Assembly: GCA_002696275.1 (NCBI GenBank)
Contig: NZRO01000037.1
Coordinates: 3,951-45,633, forward strand
Direction of reading: 5' to 3'
Origin: Flavobacteriales bacterium
GTDB lineage: Bacteria > Bacteroidota > Bacteroidia > Flavobacteriales > BACL11
Length of the DNA: 41,683 bases
Below the pieces are notes generated by a model. The model did no database searches and had not been told where the DNA came from. It worked only from the letters and a program-made list of their open reading frames with translations. Numbering within the stretch: the stretch's first letter is position 1; the number at the start of each line of letters is the position of its first letter. A program made the position numbers and the translations under genes. Positions 19,119 to 27,551 of this stretch are shown piece after piece.

Positions 19119-19214
19119 ATTATAATTTTTAGCTAAATTAAGAAAATAATAGTTCATCATAGTTGTATATTTCAAATTATTGATGAAATTTTACGAATAA
19201 ATTTAATAATTGGT

Positions 19215-19222
19215 TATATTTG
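19215..19222 (+). promoter_or_regulatory. Putative -7 box for the Omp28-type T9SS cargo gene
   Basis: TATATTTG matches the TAnnTTTG consensus, 38 bases before the ATG at 19261. A TTTT stretch at 19189-19192 is the only weak -33 candidate. The 39-base leader that would result is AT-rich with no obvious Shine-Dalgarno, as is common in Bacteroidota. Nothing comparable is seen for the divergent gene. Confidence 0.42.
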
Positions 19223-19260
19223 CATGTATTAAATTAAAGTTAATTATTAAATATATAAAT

Positions 19261-20961
19261 ATGAAAAAAATTCTATTATCGGCTTTTGTTTTAGTTTCCT
19301 TCCTGACATTTGCCCAAACAAACGTTAGTACCACTCCTGAAAACAAAAATGTTGTTCTTGAAGAATTCACGGGTATTTCGTGCGGATACTGCCCTGATGG
19401 TCATGTTGTCGCACAGGGGATAAAGGATAATAATCCTGGTGATGTAATGTTAATAAATATTCACGCAACTAGTTTTGCCAACCCTCAAGGACCCGGAACT
19501 GATTTCAGAACAACTGAAGGAACTGCTATAAATGCTTATTGGCAAAATGGCTCCGCTCCGATGGGTACAATTAATAGAAATGCCTCTCCTATGGGTAGAG
19601 GAAGTTGGGCTGGCGCAGTTTCAGCAGAATTATCTCAACCATCTCCAGTGAATGTGTGGTCAGAAGCTATAATTGATATGGGAACAAACACTTTAACGGT
19701 CAATGTTGAAGTTTACTATACAGGATCTCAGACAGTAACATCCAATAAAATTAATGTTGCTGTACTTCAAAATAATATTGAAGGTCCTCAATCTGGAGCA
19801 ACCACTTATAATCCTGCAGCTGTTTTAGCAAATGGAAACTACAATCATACTCACATGCTTAGGCATTTAATTACTGGCACTTGGGGAGATGATATTACAA
19901 ATGTATCTCAAGGACATTACGAAACAAGAACTTATACTTGGAATATACCATCAGATATTAATGGTGTTGATGTTGACCCAACAAATCTTGAAATTATTAC
20001 TTTTATAGCTGAGGGACAACAAAACATTTTAACTGGTGATTACGCAAACACATCTATAGTGTTCCCAAATGCATACGATGCTAATTTAACAAATACAACA
20101 GCTACTGATATTATGTGTGCTTCATCTGGAACAGATTTAGAAGTAACATTCAAAAATTATGGTAACATTGCACTAACATCATTAGATATTAATTATTCAA
20201 TTAATGGAGGCACTACAACAACTTACCCATGGACTGGTAATTTAACATCAGGTGGGACAGAAACTGTTACAATTTCTCAAATTTCTGTTACTCCAATTAA
20301 CACTAATAATGTTGATGTTTCAATTTCAAATCCAAATGGAAATACGGATCAAAATGTAGCAAATAATGATATGTCTACAACTTTTAGCGGTATGTACGAG
20401 GCTCCGAACGGACAAATAAGCATAGATGTAACAACAGACAATTATCCAAGTGAAACAACTTGGGAACTTAAAGAAAATGGAGTTATTATTGCTACTGGAG
20501 GGCCTTATTCTTCAACCGGACCACAATCAACTTCATACGCTACAATTACTTCAGGAAATTGTTATACTTTTGTTATGAAAGACTCTTATGGAGATGGTAT
20601 CTTAGCTCCAGGTAACTACAAGGTTAAAGATGTTAATAATGGAACCATAATTTGGGGAGGAACAAATTCTCCGGCTGGAAACTTCACAACAGAAGAGACA
20701 AGTTACTTTGAAACTGAATCTACTTCTGTTTCTGTTGAAGAATTTAACTCAGAAATTTCTATTTACCCAAATCCTGCAAAAGATAATATTTATGTAAATG
20801 GTGAATTTGACAAAATAAAACTATACAATGTGTTTGGTAAATTAGTTTTTGAGGGAACAGATAATGTAATAAATACTAAAAATTTATCTAATGGTATATA
20901 CATTGTTAATTTAAATACAAAAGATAATATGGTTACAAAGAAAGTAACTATTTCTAAGTAG
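19261..20961 (+). CDS. Omp28-related surface protein with T9SS sorting domain
   Basis: A 566-residue protein with a signal peptide (about 1-19), an Omp28-like thioredoxin-fold domain starting at EEFTGISCGYCPDG (CXXC at C41-C44) and reaching to about 270, a beta-rich middle including an SYGDGI segment near 440, and a C-terminal T9SS type A sorting domain over about the last 75 residues (IYPNPAKDNIYV to the KKVTISK end). It should be delivered to the cell surface by SprA. The start at 19261 is chosen because the signal peptide begins there; an in-frame ATG at 19210 overlaps the promoter region. The Omp28 family is named for an outer-membrane protein and has no settled function. It is followed by a TlpA-like gene after a hairpin. 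Confidence 0.88.
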   Translation: MKKILLSAFVLVSFLTFAQTNVSTTPENKNVVLEEFTGISCGYCPDGHVVAQGIKDNNPGDVMLINIHATSFANPQGPGTDFRTTEGTAINAYWQNGSAPMGTINRNASPMGRGSWAGAVSAELSQPSPVNVWSEAIIDMGTNTLTVNVEVYYTGSQTVTSNKINVAVLQNNIEGPQSGATTYNPAAVLANGNYNHTHMLRHLITGTWGDDITNVSQGHYETRTYTWNIPSDINGVDVDPTNLEIITFIAEGQQNILTGDYANTSIVFPNAYDANLTNTTATDIMCASSGTDLEVTFKNYGNIALTSLDINYSINGGTTTTYPWTGNLTSGGTETVTISQISVTPINTNNVDVSISNPNGNTDQNVANNDMSTTFSGMYEAPNGQISIDVTTDNYPSETTWELKENGVIIATGGPYSSTGPQSTSYATITSGNCYTFVMKDSYGDGILAPGNYKVKDVNNGTIIWGGTNSPAGNFTTEETSYFETESTSVSVEEFNSEISIYPNPAKDNIYVNGEFDKIKLYNVFGKLVFEGTDNVINTKNLSNGIYIVNLNTKDNMVTKKVTISK

Positions 20962-20984
20962 ATTTTTTTAGATTATTAATTTTC

Positions 20985-21016
20985 GAAAAGCTCAACATTG
21001 TTGGGCTTTTCTTTTA
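20985..21016 (+). terminator. Terminator-like hairpin between Omp28 cargo gene and tlpA-like gene
   Basis: GAAAAGCTCAAC (20985-20996) pairs with GTTGGGCTTTTC (21000-21011) with one G-U pair and a 3-base loop, followed by TTTTAT. It lies 23 bases after the cargo stop and 19 before the next ATG. No -7 box is seen between it and that ATG, so part of the transcription may read through it. Confidence 0.75.
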
Positions 21017-21030
21017 TAAAAAACAAACAA

Positions 21031-21537
21031 ATGAAAAAGAAACTCCTTATATCTATAATCACCCTTTTTTTAATAAGCACTAATTCTATTGGACAAGAAA
21101 GGAACTTACCTTCAGTAAAAGTAAAAGACTTGAAAGGAAAATCAATTGAATTTCAAAGCATTGAAAATGACGGAAATCCAATTGTAATTAGCTTTTGGGC
21201 TACTTGGTGTAAGCCTTGTAAAAAAGAACTCAATACTATTGCTGAAGTATATGAAGATTGGCAAGATGAAACAGGTGTGAAATTAGTTGCTGTTTCTATT
21301 GATGATAGTCGTTCAGCATCAAAAGTAAAACCATATGTAAATGCATCTGCATGGGAATATGATGTTTATATTGACTCCAACAGAGAATTAGCTCGATCGA
21401 TGGGTGTATCAACTGTTCCTCATACCTTCTTAGTTAATGGAGATGGTAAAATTGTATGGGAACACAAAGGATACATAGATGGGGATGAAGATGAACTTTA
21501 CGAACAAATAGAACATATTGCTGAAAAACAAAAATGA
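21031..21537 (+). CDS. TlpA/ResA-like thioredoxin-fold protein, exported
   Basis: A 168-residue protein with a signal peptide (about 1-22) and one thioredoxin domain. The redox motif is WATWCKPC (C60 and C63), and the cis-proline segment TVPHTF is present near residue 130, as needed for thiol-disulfide exchange. TlpA/ResA relatives reduce disulfides in the periplasm, for example in cytochrome c maturation. The ATG at 21031 is preferred; an in-frame ATG at 20998 lies inside the hairpin and would add 11 residues before the signal peptide. It overlaps the next gene by 4 bases (ATGA) and heads a six-gene run of envelope genes, so its target is probably one of the neighbours. This last point is inference. 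Confidence 0.9.
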   Translation: MKKKLLISIITLFLISTNSIGQERNLPSVKVKDLKGKSIEFQSIENDGNPIVISFWATWCKPCKKELNTIAEVYEDWQDETGVKLVAVSIDDSRSASKVKPYVNASAWEYDVYIDSNRELARSMGVSTVPHTFLVNGDGKIVWEHKGYIDGDEDELYEQIEHIAEKQK

Positions 21538-23204
21538 AGAATCTAATTATTATATTACTTTTAATTCTATCTTCAAAGATTTCGTTTTCACAAGATGTTT
21601 ATAGTCCTCTAGAAATTCGTGGAAATTTTGAAACTAATCTGCAATCTTATTTTGTGGACTCTTCAATTGGAGCAAATGAACCTACTCCAGAAAGAGTGTT
21701 AAATAATGCTTACTTAAACTTACTTATAACAAAAGGAAATTTTACCTCTGGACTTAGATATGAAAGTTATTTAAATGCTCTAAAAGATTACGATCCTCAA
21801 TATAGGGGAAATGGAATTCCTTTTCGATTTATTTCATATGTATCTGATGGATTAGAGGTTACCGTTGGTAATTACTATGAACAATTTGGAAGCGGATTAG
21901 CTTTAAGAACCTATGAAGACAAGGGTCTTGGAGTTGATAATGCTCTAGATGGACTAAGATTAAAATATTCTCCATTTAATGGTCTGAATGTTACTAGTTT
22001 AATTGGAAAAAGCAGAACTTATTTTGATTATTCCGAAGGTATTATTAGAGGAATGGATGCTGAAATAGTATTAAATGAAATCAAAGGACTTGAGAATTCT
22101 AAAATGTATTCAATAATGGGAGCAAGTTTTGTTAGTAGATTTCAAAGAGATAATAATCCCTCATTCGTACTGCCAGAAAATGTCGCGGCTTTTGCCTATA
22201 GAGCAAATCTTAGCTACGGAAATATTAATTATTACGCAGAATACGCTCACAAAATAAATGATCCTGTGGGTAGTATGGTGCAATCTGAAAATAATTACGC
22301 AAATGGAAAAGCTATTGTCAATAATATTTCATATTCTCAAAAAGGATTAGGGATAACTTTTGAAAGTCACTTTGTTGATCACATGGAGTTCCGATCGGCA
22401 CGTGCTAAAAAGAAAGAATACATAATAAATTATATTCCTACTTTAAGTAAACAACATACTTATACTTTATTAGCAATGTATCCTTGCGCGACACAAGCAG
22501 AAGGAGAATTTGGGTTTAACACAAATATATTCTATAAAATACCAAAAAAGAGTTTTCTAGGAGGAAAATACGGAACTAAATTAAACCTTAATTTTGCAAG
22601 AACTAATAGTATTCAAGGAGGAACATCCTTCTTAAATGATATTGATAGTTTAACACATAGCGCTGCATTGTTTAAAATTAAAGGAGAGACTCTTTATTTT
22701 TCAGATTTCAATTTAGAAGTCAATAAAAAAATAAATAAATCTATAAAAACCAACTTTGTTTTAGCTAAACAATCATACAATAAAGATGTGTTAGAGGGAA
22801 AGACTATTGGAGAATATGGTGTCATTAAATCAACAATAGCTATTGCTGATGTAAGTTATAAGATAAAAAAAGGTCATACTGTCAGAATAGAATTACAAAC
22901 TTTAAGATCTCAGGATGATCCCAATGCTCAGAAAAAAGGAGATGGTGACTGGCACATGATACTTACGGAATATACAATCTCTCCGAATTGGTTTTTTGCA
23001 ATTCAAGATATGTATAATTATGGTAATTATGATCAAGAAAAAAGATTGCATTATGCAAATGTATCTGTAGGATACTTAAAAGGAGCCAATCGATTTGCAA
23101 TTGGATATGGAAAAAAAAGAGCGGGTATTTTCTGTGTGGGAGGAGTGTGTAAAGAAGTGCCTTCTTCAAATGGATTTAGTTTAAATATTTCTTCAAATTT
23201 CTAA
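21534..23204 (+). CDS. DUF6029-like outer-membrane protein
   Basis: A 556-residue protein with a signal peptide (about 1-19) and alternating polar/hydrophobic beta-strands along its length, ending in a phenylalanine as outer-membrane barrels commonly do. I recognise it as resembling the DUF6029 family of Bacteroidota, which has no known function; this name is from memory and not checked. Two cysteines near the end, in FCVGGVCKEVP (C534 and C539), could form a redox-active or metal-binding pair and might be substrate for the TlpA-like protein encoded just upstream. It overlaps that gene by 4 bases and is followed 4 bases later by an Omp28 lipoprotein gene. Transport or anchoring roles are both possible. 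Confidence 0.75.
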   Translation: MKNLIIILLLILSSKISFSQDVYSPLEIRGNFETNLQSYFVDSSIGANEPTPERVLNNAYLNLLITKGNFTSGLRYESYLNALKDYDPQYRGNGIPFRFISYVSDGLEVTVGNYYEQFGSGLALRTYEDKGLGVDNALDGLRLKYSPFNGLNVTSLIGKSRTYFDYSEGIIRGMDAEIVLNEIKGLENSKMYSIMGASFVSRFQRDNNPSFVLPENVAAFAYRANLSYGNINYYAEYAHKINDPVGSMVQSENNYANGKAIVNNISYSQKGLGITFESHFVDHMEFRSARAKKKEYIINYIPTLSKQHTYTLLAMYPCATQAEGEFGFNTNIFYKIPKKSFLGGKYGTKLNLNFARTNSIQGGTSFLNDIDSLTHSAALFKIKGETLYFSDFNLEVNKKINKSIKTNFVLAKQSYNKDVLEGKTIGEYGVIKSTIAIADVSYKIKKGHTVRIELQTLRSQDDPNAQKKGDGDWHMILTEYTISPNWFFAIQDMYNYGNYDQEKRLHYANVSVGYLKGANRFAIGYGKKRAGIFCVGGVCKEVPSSNGFSLNISSNF

Positions 23205-23208
23205 TATT

Positions 23209-24111
23209 ATGAAAAAAAATATTTTATATAGTGTAATTATTGGATTTTTAATAATTCTGTACTCATGTGATGTTATTGAAGGTGATTACATGACCGCTGG
23301 AACAACTAATCCAGTTGATACAGCTTCTGTTGTGAAAAAGGTATTAATTGAAGATTTTACGGGTCATAGATGTCCTAATTGTCCTTCAGCTGCTGCAGAA
23401 TTAGATGCGCTAGAAAATGCATATGGAGATAGGGTAATTGGAATAGCTATTCACCCACATTCAAACTTTTCAATTCCAAATCCTTTATCATCTTCACAAT
23501 ATACATACGACTTTCGAACATTAGATGGCGATAATATTGATGATATGTTCGATATGACAAGCGTTGGACTTCCGGTAGGAATGATAAATCGAATTGGATT
23601 TAATACCAACCACCAACTTTCCAAAGAAGAGTGGGGAGAAAAAGTTCAAGAAGAACTTGAGAAAGATCCTATCTTTAGAATTAATATTAACTCAAATGTG
23701 TCTAATGGAATTGGAAATATAACTTTAGAAGTTGAATCATTAACCAATTTAAACAGTTCATATAACATTGTTTTATGCCTCACTGAAAATAACATTATAC
23801 AATGGCAAAAAAACATTGACATAGATAATGAAGAATATAATCACAAACACGTCCTCAGAAAAATTCTAAACACAACATTTGGTGAAAGTATTGGAGACAG
23901 TTTTAATTCTGGTGACACATGGGACAAAAATTACACAGTGAACATCTCAGAACTGGAAAATCAAAATGAAAATTATTCATTAAATACATCATTTATGGGT
24001 AATGGAAACTGTACTGGATGGATTGAAGAGGATATGGAAGTAATAGCTTATATTTATAATAACTCTAATTATGAAATAGTACAAGCTGAAAAAACATCAC
24101 TAATAAATTAA
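23209..24111 (+). CDS. Omp28-related lipoprotein
   Basis: A 300-residue protein with a lipoprotein signal ending at LYSC (acylated C20) and an Omp28-like thioredoxin-fold domain that begins at KVLIEDFTGHRCPNCPSA, with CXXC at C55-C58. The later segment, with its NHKHVLRKIL motif, matches the same positions in the surface Omp28 protein encoded upstream (YNHTHMLRHLI), so the two are paralogs with different anchoring: this one in a membrane by lipid, the other through T9SS. It has no sorting domain. It is 4 bases from both neighbours, within one operon with the TlpA-like and barrel proteins. Function unknown; redox or cell-surface binding is suggested by the CXXC. Confidence 0.85.
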   Translation: MKKNILYSVIIGFLIILYSCDVIEGDYMTAGTTNPVDTASVVKKVLIEDFTGHRCPNCPSAAAELDALENAYGDRVIGIAIHPHSNFSIPNPLSSSQYTYDFRTLDGDNIDDMFDMTSVGLPVGMINRIGFNTNHQLSKEEWGEKVQEELEKDPIFRININSNVSNGIGNITLEVESLTNLNSSYNIVLCLTENNIIQWQKNIDIDNEEYNHKHVLRKILNTTFGESIGDSFNSGDTWDKNYTVNISELENQNENYSLNTSFMGNGNCTGWIEEDMEVIAYIYNNSNYEIVQAEKTSLIN

Positions 24112-24115
24112 TGAA

Positions 24116-25078
24116 ATGAAAAAAAAAATATTAATATTTTTCCTAGGATTTATATTTTCAAAAAATCTTTCTGCTCAAATAAATAGCATAAACAATACTG
24201 ATGATGCCTCAGCACTTCTTGAGTCATACTTTTCTCCACTTGCTGAAGCTTTTGGTTCAGGACTTAATAATGGATGGTATAATACAGCAAAACCTCATAA
24301 ACCTTTAGGGTTTGATGTTACATTTACATTAAACACCGTTAATATACCTGAAGAGATGCTTACTTTTGATCCTTCTTTAATAACAGGAAATAACTTTTCA
24401 GGTAATGAAACTCCTACTATTCTTGGTGCTGGAGATGGTTCATTAATTACATATGCTAACACATATGAGTTTCAAATGCCGAACCAAGGGAAAATAAATA
24501 AAAATTTAATTCCAGTACCAATGCTTAATGCGGGAATAGGTTTAATAAAAAAGACTGAACTAGATATTAGATATTTACCGAACTACAATTTTTCGTTAGG
24601 GTTTATAGGTAAAGGATCTGTTAATCTTTGGGGGGTAGGTTTAAAGCATGATTTAATGCAATATATCCCAATTGTTGGAAATAAAATTCCTTTAGATTTA
24701 TCATTTCAATTTGGACATACTAGTTTAAATACAAATTTTAATTATGAACCATCTCTTGGAATTAAACAAGATGTTGATTTAAATATAAGATCAACAACTA
24801 TCAACTTAATAGCTTCTAAAAAAATACTGATTTTCACTGGACACGCAAGTGTTGGATACAATTCTAACCAAACAGTATTTAACACTAATACTAATGGAAA
24901 ATTTAATTTTGGTGATAATGAATTTAATATTCCAATAGATTTTGATTTTGATGGACTAAATAAATTTAGAACAAATTTAGGGGTTAAAGTAAACCTTGCA
25001 CTTTTAGCAGTTCAAATAAACCATACCTTCTCGGAATATCCTGTAACCACCATAGGAGTTGGAATAGGACTTAGATAA
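24116..25078 (+). CDS. DUF6588-like outer-membrane protein
   Basis: A 320-residue protein with a signal peptide (about 1-21) and a beta-rich body typical of small outer-membrane barrels, ending in VGIGLR. The N-terminal segment SALLESYFSPLAEAFGSGL with the following NNGWYNTAKPHKPLGFD resembles the Bacteroidota family DUF6588, whose function is unknown; the name is from memory. There are no cysteines in the mature part. It sits 4 bases after the Omp28 lipoprotein gene and 1 base before a PorT-like gene. It may be a channel or a scaffold for the redox proteins of this operon, which is inference. Confidence 0.75.
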   Translation: MKKKILIFFLGFIFSKNLSAQINSINNTDDASALLESYFSPLAEAFGSGLNNGWYNTAKPHKPLGFDVTFTLNTVNIPEEMLTFDPSLITGNNFSGNETPTILGAGDGSLITYANTYEFQMPNQGKINKNLIPVPMLNAGIGLIKKTELDIRYLPNYNFSLGFIGKGSVNLWGVGLKHDLMQYIPIVGNKIPLDLSFQFGHTSLNTNFNYEPSLGIKQDVDLNIRSTTINLIASKKILIFTGHASVGYNSNQTVFNTNTNGKFNFGDNEFNIPIDFDFDGLNKFRTNLGVKVNLALLAVQINHTFSEYPVTTIGVGIGLR

Positions 25079-25079
25079 A

Positions 25080-25670
25080 ATGAAAAAAAAATTTTTATTT
25101 CTTTTTATTATTTTGATTTCTAATAATGTAAAATCACAAAACTTTAAGGGAGGTTTAATTGGAGGAGTATCAACAAGTCAGGTTTCAGGAGACAATTTGT
25201 CCGGATACAATAAAGCTGGATTATTCTTAGGTGTATTTACTCAACTTCCTGTTTCTGCAATTTCAAACATAAAGATGGAAATGAATTTTATTCAAAAAGG
25301 AAGCAGAAACCCTAAAATGAATAAGAACGGAATTCCTGATATATCTACTTCTTATCTAGAAGTACCTATTTCATTGAATTATAATCAAAATGAGTTATTA
25401 TCGATAGAATCTGGCATTCAAATAGCTTTCTTGCTAAGTTCAAAAGATAATGATGTTAATGGATCTGTAAATTCTGATCCTCCTTTTGACAAAACAGACA
25501 TAAGTGCTTTTATAGGTATGTATTATCATTATTCTGAAAAAATATCACTAAATACAAGATTTGGAAATTCAATTTTACCAATAAGAGGATACGATACAGA
25601 AAGAATTTTTATTTTTAAAAGAGGTCAATACAATACTGTGTTGAGCTTTACAATACATTATATAATATGA
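25080..25670 (+). CDS. PorT-like outer-membrane beta-barrel protein
   Basis: A 196-residue protein with a signal peptide (about 1-19) and eight or so beta-strands, of the outer-membrane beta-barrel family that includes PorT (KGGLIGGVSTSQVSGDNLSGYNKAG at the start is a typical first-hairpin signature; the segment STSYLEVPISLNY near 86 is also typical). PorT itself is a T9SS component, but many relatives are not, so a secretion role is not claimed. It starts one base after the preceding stop and overlaps ubiX by 4 bases. The C-terminus ends FTIHYII. Confidence 0.8.
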   Translation: MKKKFLFLFIILISNNVKSQNFKGGLIGGVSTSQVSGDNLSGYNKAGLFLGVFTQLPVSAISNIKMEMNFIQKGSRNPKMNKNGIPDISTSYLEVPISLNYNQNELLSIESGIQIAFLLSSKDNDVNGSVNSDPPFDKTDISAFIGMYYHYSEKISLNTRFGNSILPIRGYDTERIFIFKRGQYNTVLSFTIHYII

Positions 25671-26230
25671 AAAAACACAAAATTGTCATAGCGGTAACAG
25701 GTGCAAGTGGTTCTATTTATGCAAAAGTTTTATTCGACAAATTAATTCATTTAAGCAATCAAATTGAAAATATAGGTGTTATAATGTCTGATAATGCTAA
25801 ATTTGTTTGGCAAGAAGAATTAAAAAATACTTCTTATAAAGAATATCCATTCACCTTTTATAATAAAATGGATTTTATGGCTCCTTTCGCTAGTGGTTCC
25901 GCAAATTATAATTCCATGATTATTTGTCCTTGTTCAATGGGCACCTTAGGAAGAATTGCTGCTGGCATTTCAAATGATTTAACCACTAGAGCTGCTGATG
26001 TAATGCTTAAAGAAAGAAGAAAATTAATAGTAGTAGCAAGAGAAACTCCACTTAGCTTAATTCACATTAATAACATGAAAAAAATTACTGAGTCTGGAGG
26101 AATTATTTGCCCAGCCACACCTTCTTTTTATAGTAAACCAACAAATTTTGAGGAGTTATCCGCAACAGTAATTGACAGAGTATTAACACTCTCAGGATTA
26201 CAAAATAAATCTTTTAGTTGGGGGGAATAA
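25667..26230 (+). CDS. ubiX: Flavin prenyltransferase UbiX
   Basis: Attaches a dimethylallyl group to FMN to make prenylated FMN, the cofactor of UbiD-type decarboxylases. The 187 residues match the family. The FMN-binding VTGASGSIYAK segment is at about 9-19, the PCSMGTLGRIAAGISNDLTTRAADVMLKERR-like core lies in the middle, and the ARETPLSLIHINNM region is near 125. It overlaps the PorT-like gene by 4 bases and is the last gene of that operon. No UbiD gene is in the window, so its decarboxylase partner is elsewhere. Cytoplasmic. Confidence 0.94.
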   Translation: MKKHKIVIAVTGASGSIYAKVLFDKLIHLSNQIENIGVIMSDNAKFVWQEELKNTSYKEYPFTFYNKMDFMAPFASGSANYNSMIICPCSMGTLGRIAAGISNDLTTRAADVMLKERRKLIVVARETPLSLIHINNMKKITESGGIICPATPSFYSKPTNFEELSATVIDRVLTLSGLQNKSFSWGE

Positions 26231-26280
26231 CAATAAATTTAGAATATTTGTGTTATTGTATTGTAAATATAAAATAACAA

Positions 26281-26466
26281 ATGCTAGAATTCACTAAAAA
26301 GATTCTTTCAAAAGTAAGTTTTGACAAGGATTTGTTTAAAAAAGAACTTAAAAAAAGTACAAGGTGGATGAGTAAAAAAGAATTAACTCACCTTAAAATA
26401 TGGGCACTAACAAGTTTTTCTCAATACAAAAAAGTAATAATTGATGTATTCGACACTATAAGTTAA
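26281..26466 (+). CDS. Small basic protein, unknown function
   Basis: A 61-residue, Lys-rich protein without signal peptide or membrane helix, starting [15 protein letters not shown] and containing [14 protein letters not shown]. Amphipathic helices are likely. I believe I have seen similar short proteins in flavobacterial genomes, but cannot name a family. It is 50 bases after ubiX, preceded by an AT-rich stretch without a clean promoter. Its stop overlaps the ruvB stop by 4 bases, on the opposite strand. Coding is supported by the even codon use and well-formed amphipathic pattern; function unknown. Confidence 0.7.
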   Translation: MLEFTKKILSKVSFDKDLFKKELKKSTRWMSKKELTHLKIWALTSFSQYKKVIIDVFDTIS

Positions 26467-27473
26467 AATAGAGAGCTTTGGTCTGGAGACTTAAACCTAC
26501 CTAGATGCTTAAATGCTTTATCTGTCGCCTGTCTTCCTCTAGGGGTTCTCATTAGATATCCTTCCTGAATGAGATAAGGCTCATACACTTCTTCAATTGT
26601 TCCTGACTGTTCTCCAACTGCTGTGGCAATAGTAGTTAATCCAACTGGGCCCCCTTTAAACTTGTCAATAATTGCAGATAAAATTCGGTTATCCATCTCA
26701 TCTAATCCATTTTCATCTACATTTAATGCATTTAATGAATATTGAGTAATTTCTTTATTAATATTTCCGTCTCCTTTTACTTGTGCAAAATCACGAACTC
26801 TTCTTAATAAGGCATTTGCAATTCTTGGTGTCCCTCTACTTCTACCCGCAATCTCTAATGCAGCATCCTTAGTAATAGAAGCATCTAATATAGAAGATGA
26901 TCTATTAATTATATCTGAAAGAAGAGGTTTTTTATAGTATTCTAATCTTGAATTTATTCTAAATCTTGCTCTTAATGGTGCGGTCAGTAGTCCAGATCTT
27001 GTGGTTGCTCCAATTAAAGTAAAAGGATTAATCTTTATCTGAACAGAACGGGCATTTGGACCGGATTCAATCATAATATCAATTTGATAATCTTCCATTG
27101 CTGAATATAAATATTCTTCTACAATTGGATTTAATCTATGAATCTCATCAATAAATAAAACATCTCTTTCATCTAAATTTGTTAATAGACCTGCTAAATC
27201 TGCTGGCTTATCTAATACAGGTCCGGAGGTTGTCTTAATGCCAACTCCTAATTCATTTGCAATAATATAAGATAGAGTTGTTTTTCCTAGACCAGGAGGT
27301 CCATGAAGCAATACATGATCTAAAGCGTCTGATCTCTCTTTCGCAGCTTGTATAAAGATTTTCAAATTATCTACAATCTGATCTTGACCTTTAAAATCAT
27401 CAAAACCTTTTGGTCTTAATACCTGTTCAAAATCTTCAGGTTCAAGTTCATTATTTTCAACCTCGTTATTCAT
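26463..27473 (-). CDS. ruvB: Holliday junction branch migration ATPase RuvB
   Basis: Hexameric AAA+ motor that drives branch migration with RuvA. The 336 residues carry Walker A GPPGLGKT at 58-65, Walker [10 protein letters not shown] with DEIH at 109-112, and the sensor/arginine-finger stretch [19 protein letters not shown]-terminal winged-helix domain with PRGRQAT follows. The ATG at 27473 is chosen because the usual RuvB N-terminus begins there; an in-frame ATG at 27545 would add 24 hydrophobic residues running through a terminator. It is preceded by the act operon terminator, and a possible own -7 box lies 5 bases before the ATG. Confidence 0.95.
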   Translation of the reverse strand: MNNEVENNELEPEDFEQVLRPKGFDDFKGQDQIVDNLKIFIQAAKERSDALDHVLLHGPPGLGKTTLSYIIANELGVGIKTTSGPVLDKPADLAGLLTNLDERDVLFIDEIHRLNPIVEEYLYSAMEDYQIDIMIESGPNARSVQIKINPFTLIGATTRSGLLTAPLRARFRINSRLEYYKKPLLSDIINRSSSILDASITKDAALEIAGRSRGTPRIANALLRRVRDFAQVKGDGNINKEITQYSLNALNVDENGLDEMDNRILSAIIDKFKGGPVGLTTIATAVGEQSGTIEEVYEPYLIQEGYLMRTPRGRQATDKAFKHLGRFKSPDQSSLF

Positions 27474-27478
27474 TAATA

Positions 27479-27486
27479 CAAATGTA
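27479..27486 (-). promoter_or_regulatory. Possible -7 box for ruvB
   Basis: Reading leftward, TACATTTG matches TAnnTTTG between the act terminator and the ruvB start. It ends only 5 bases before the ATG, so the transcript would be almost leaderless; no -33 TTTG is seen. Weak call. Confidence 0.28.
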
Positions 27487-27500
27487 AGAAAGTAATTTAT

Positions 27501-27528
27501 AAAAAAAGGGTCAGAACTAACCGACCCT
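27501..27528 (-). terminator. Rho-independent terminator of the act operon
   Basis: On the leftward strand AGGGTCGG (27528-27521) pairs with CTGACCCT (27514-27507), one G-U pair, six-base loop, followed by seven T. It lies 23 bases past the actF stop and 27 before the ruvB start, so it separates the two units. Confidence 0.85.
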
Positions 27529-27551
27529 ATAAAAAATATTAACAATAAATC

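Noticed and set aside
19119-19175. N-terminal extension of the Cys-containing T9SS cargo to an ATG at 19175
   Set aside because: The extra 19 residues precede a complete signal peptide that begins at the ATG at 19118.
25080-25670. PorT-like gene as the T9SS component PorT itself
   Set aside because: The barrel family is broad; context is a redox/envelope operon, and no other por genes lie nearby.
27474-27545. N-terminal extension of RuvB to an ATG at 27545
   Set aside because: It would translate through the act operon terminator and add 24 hydrophobic residues not found in RuvB proteins.
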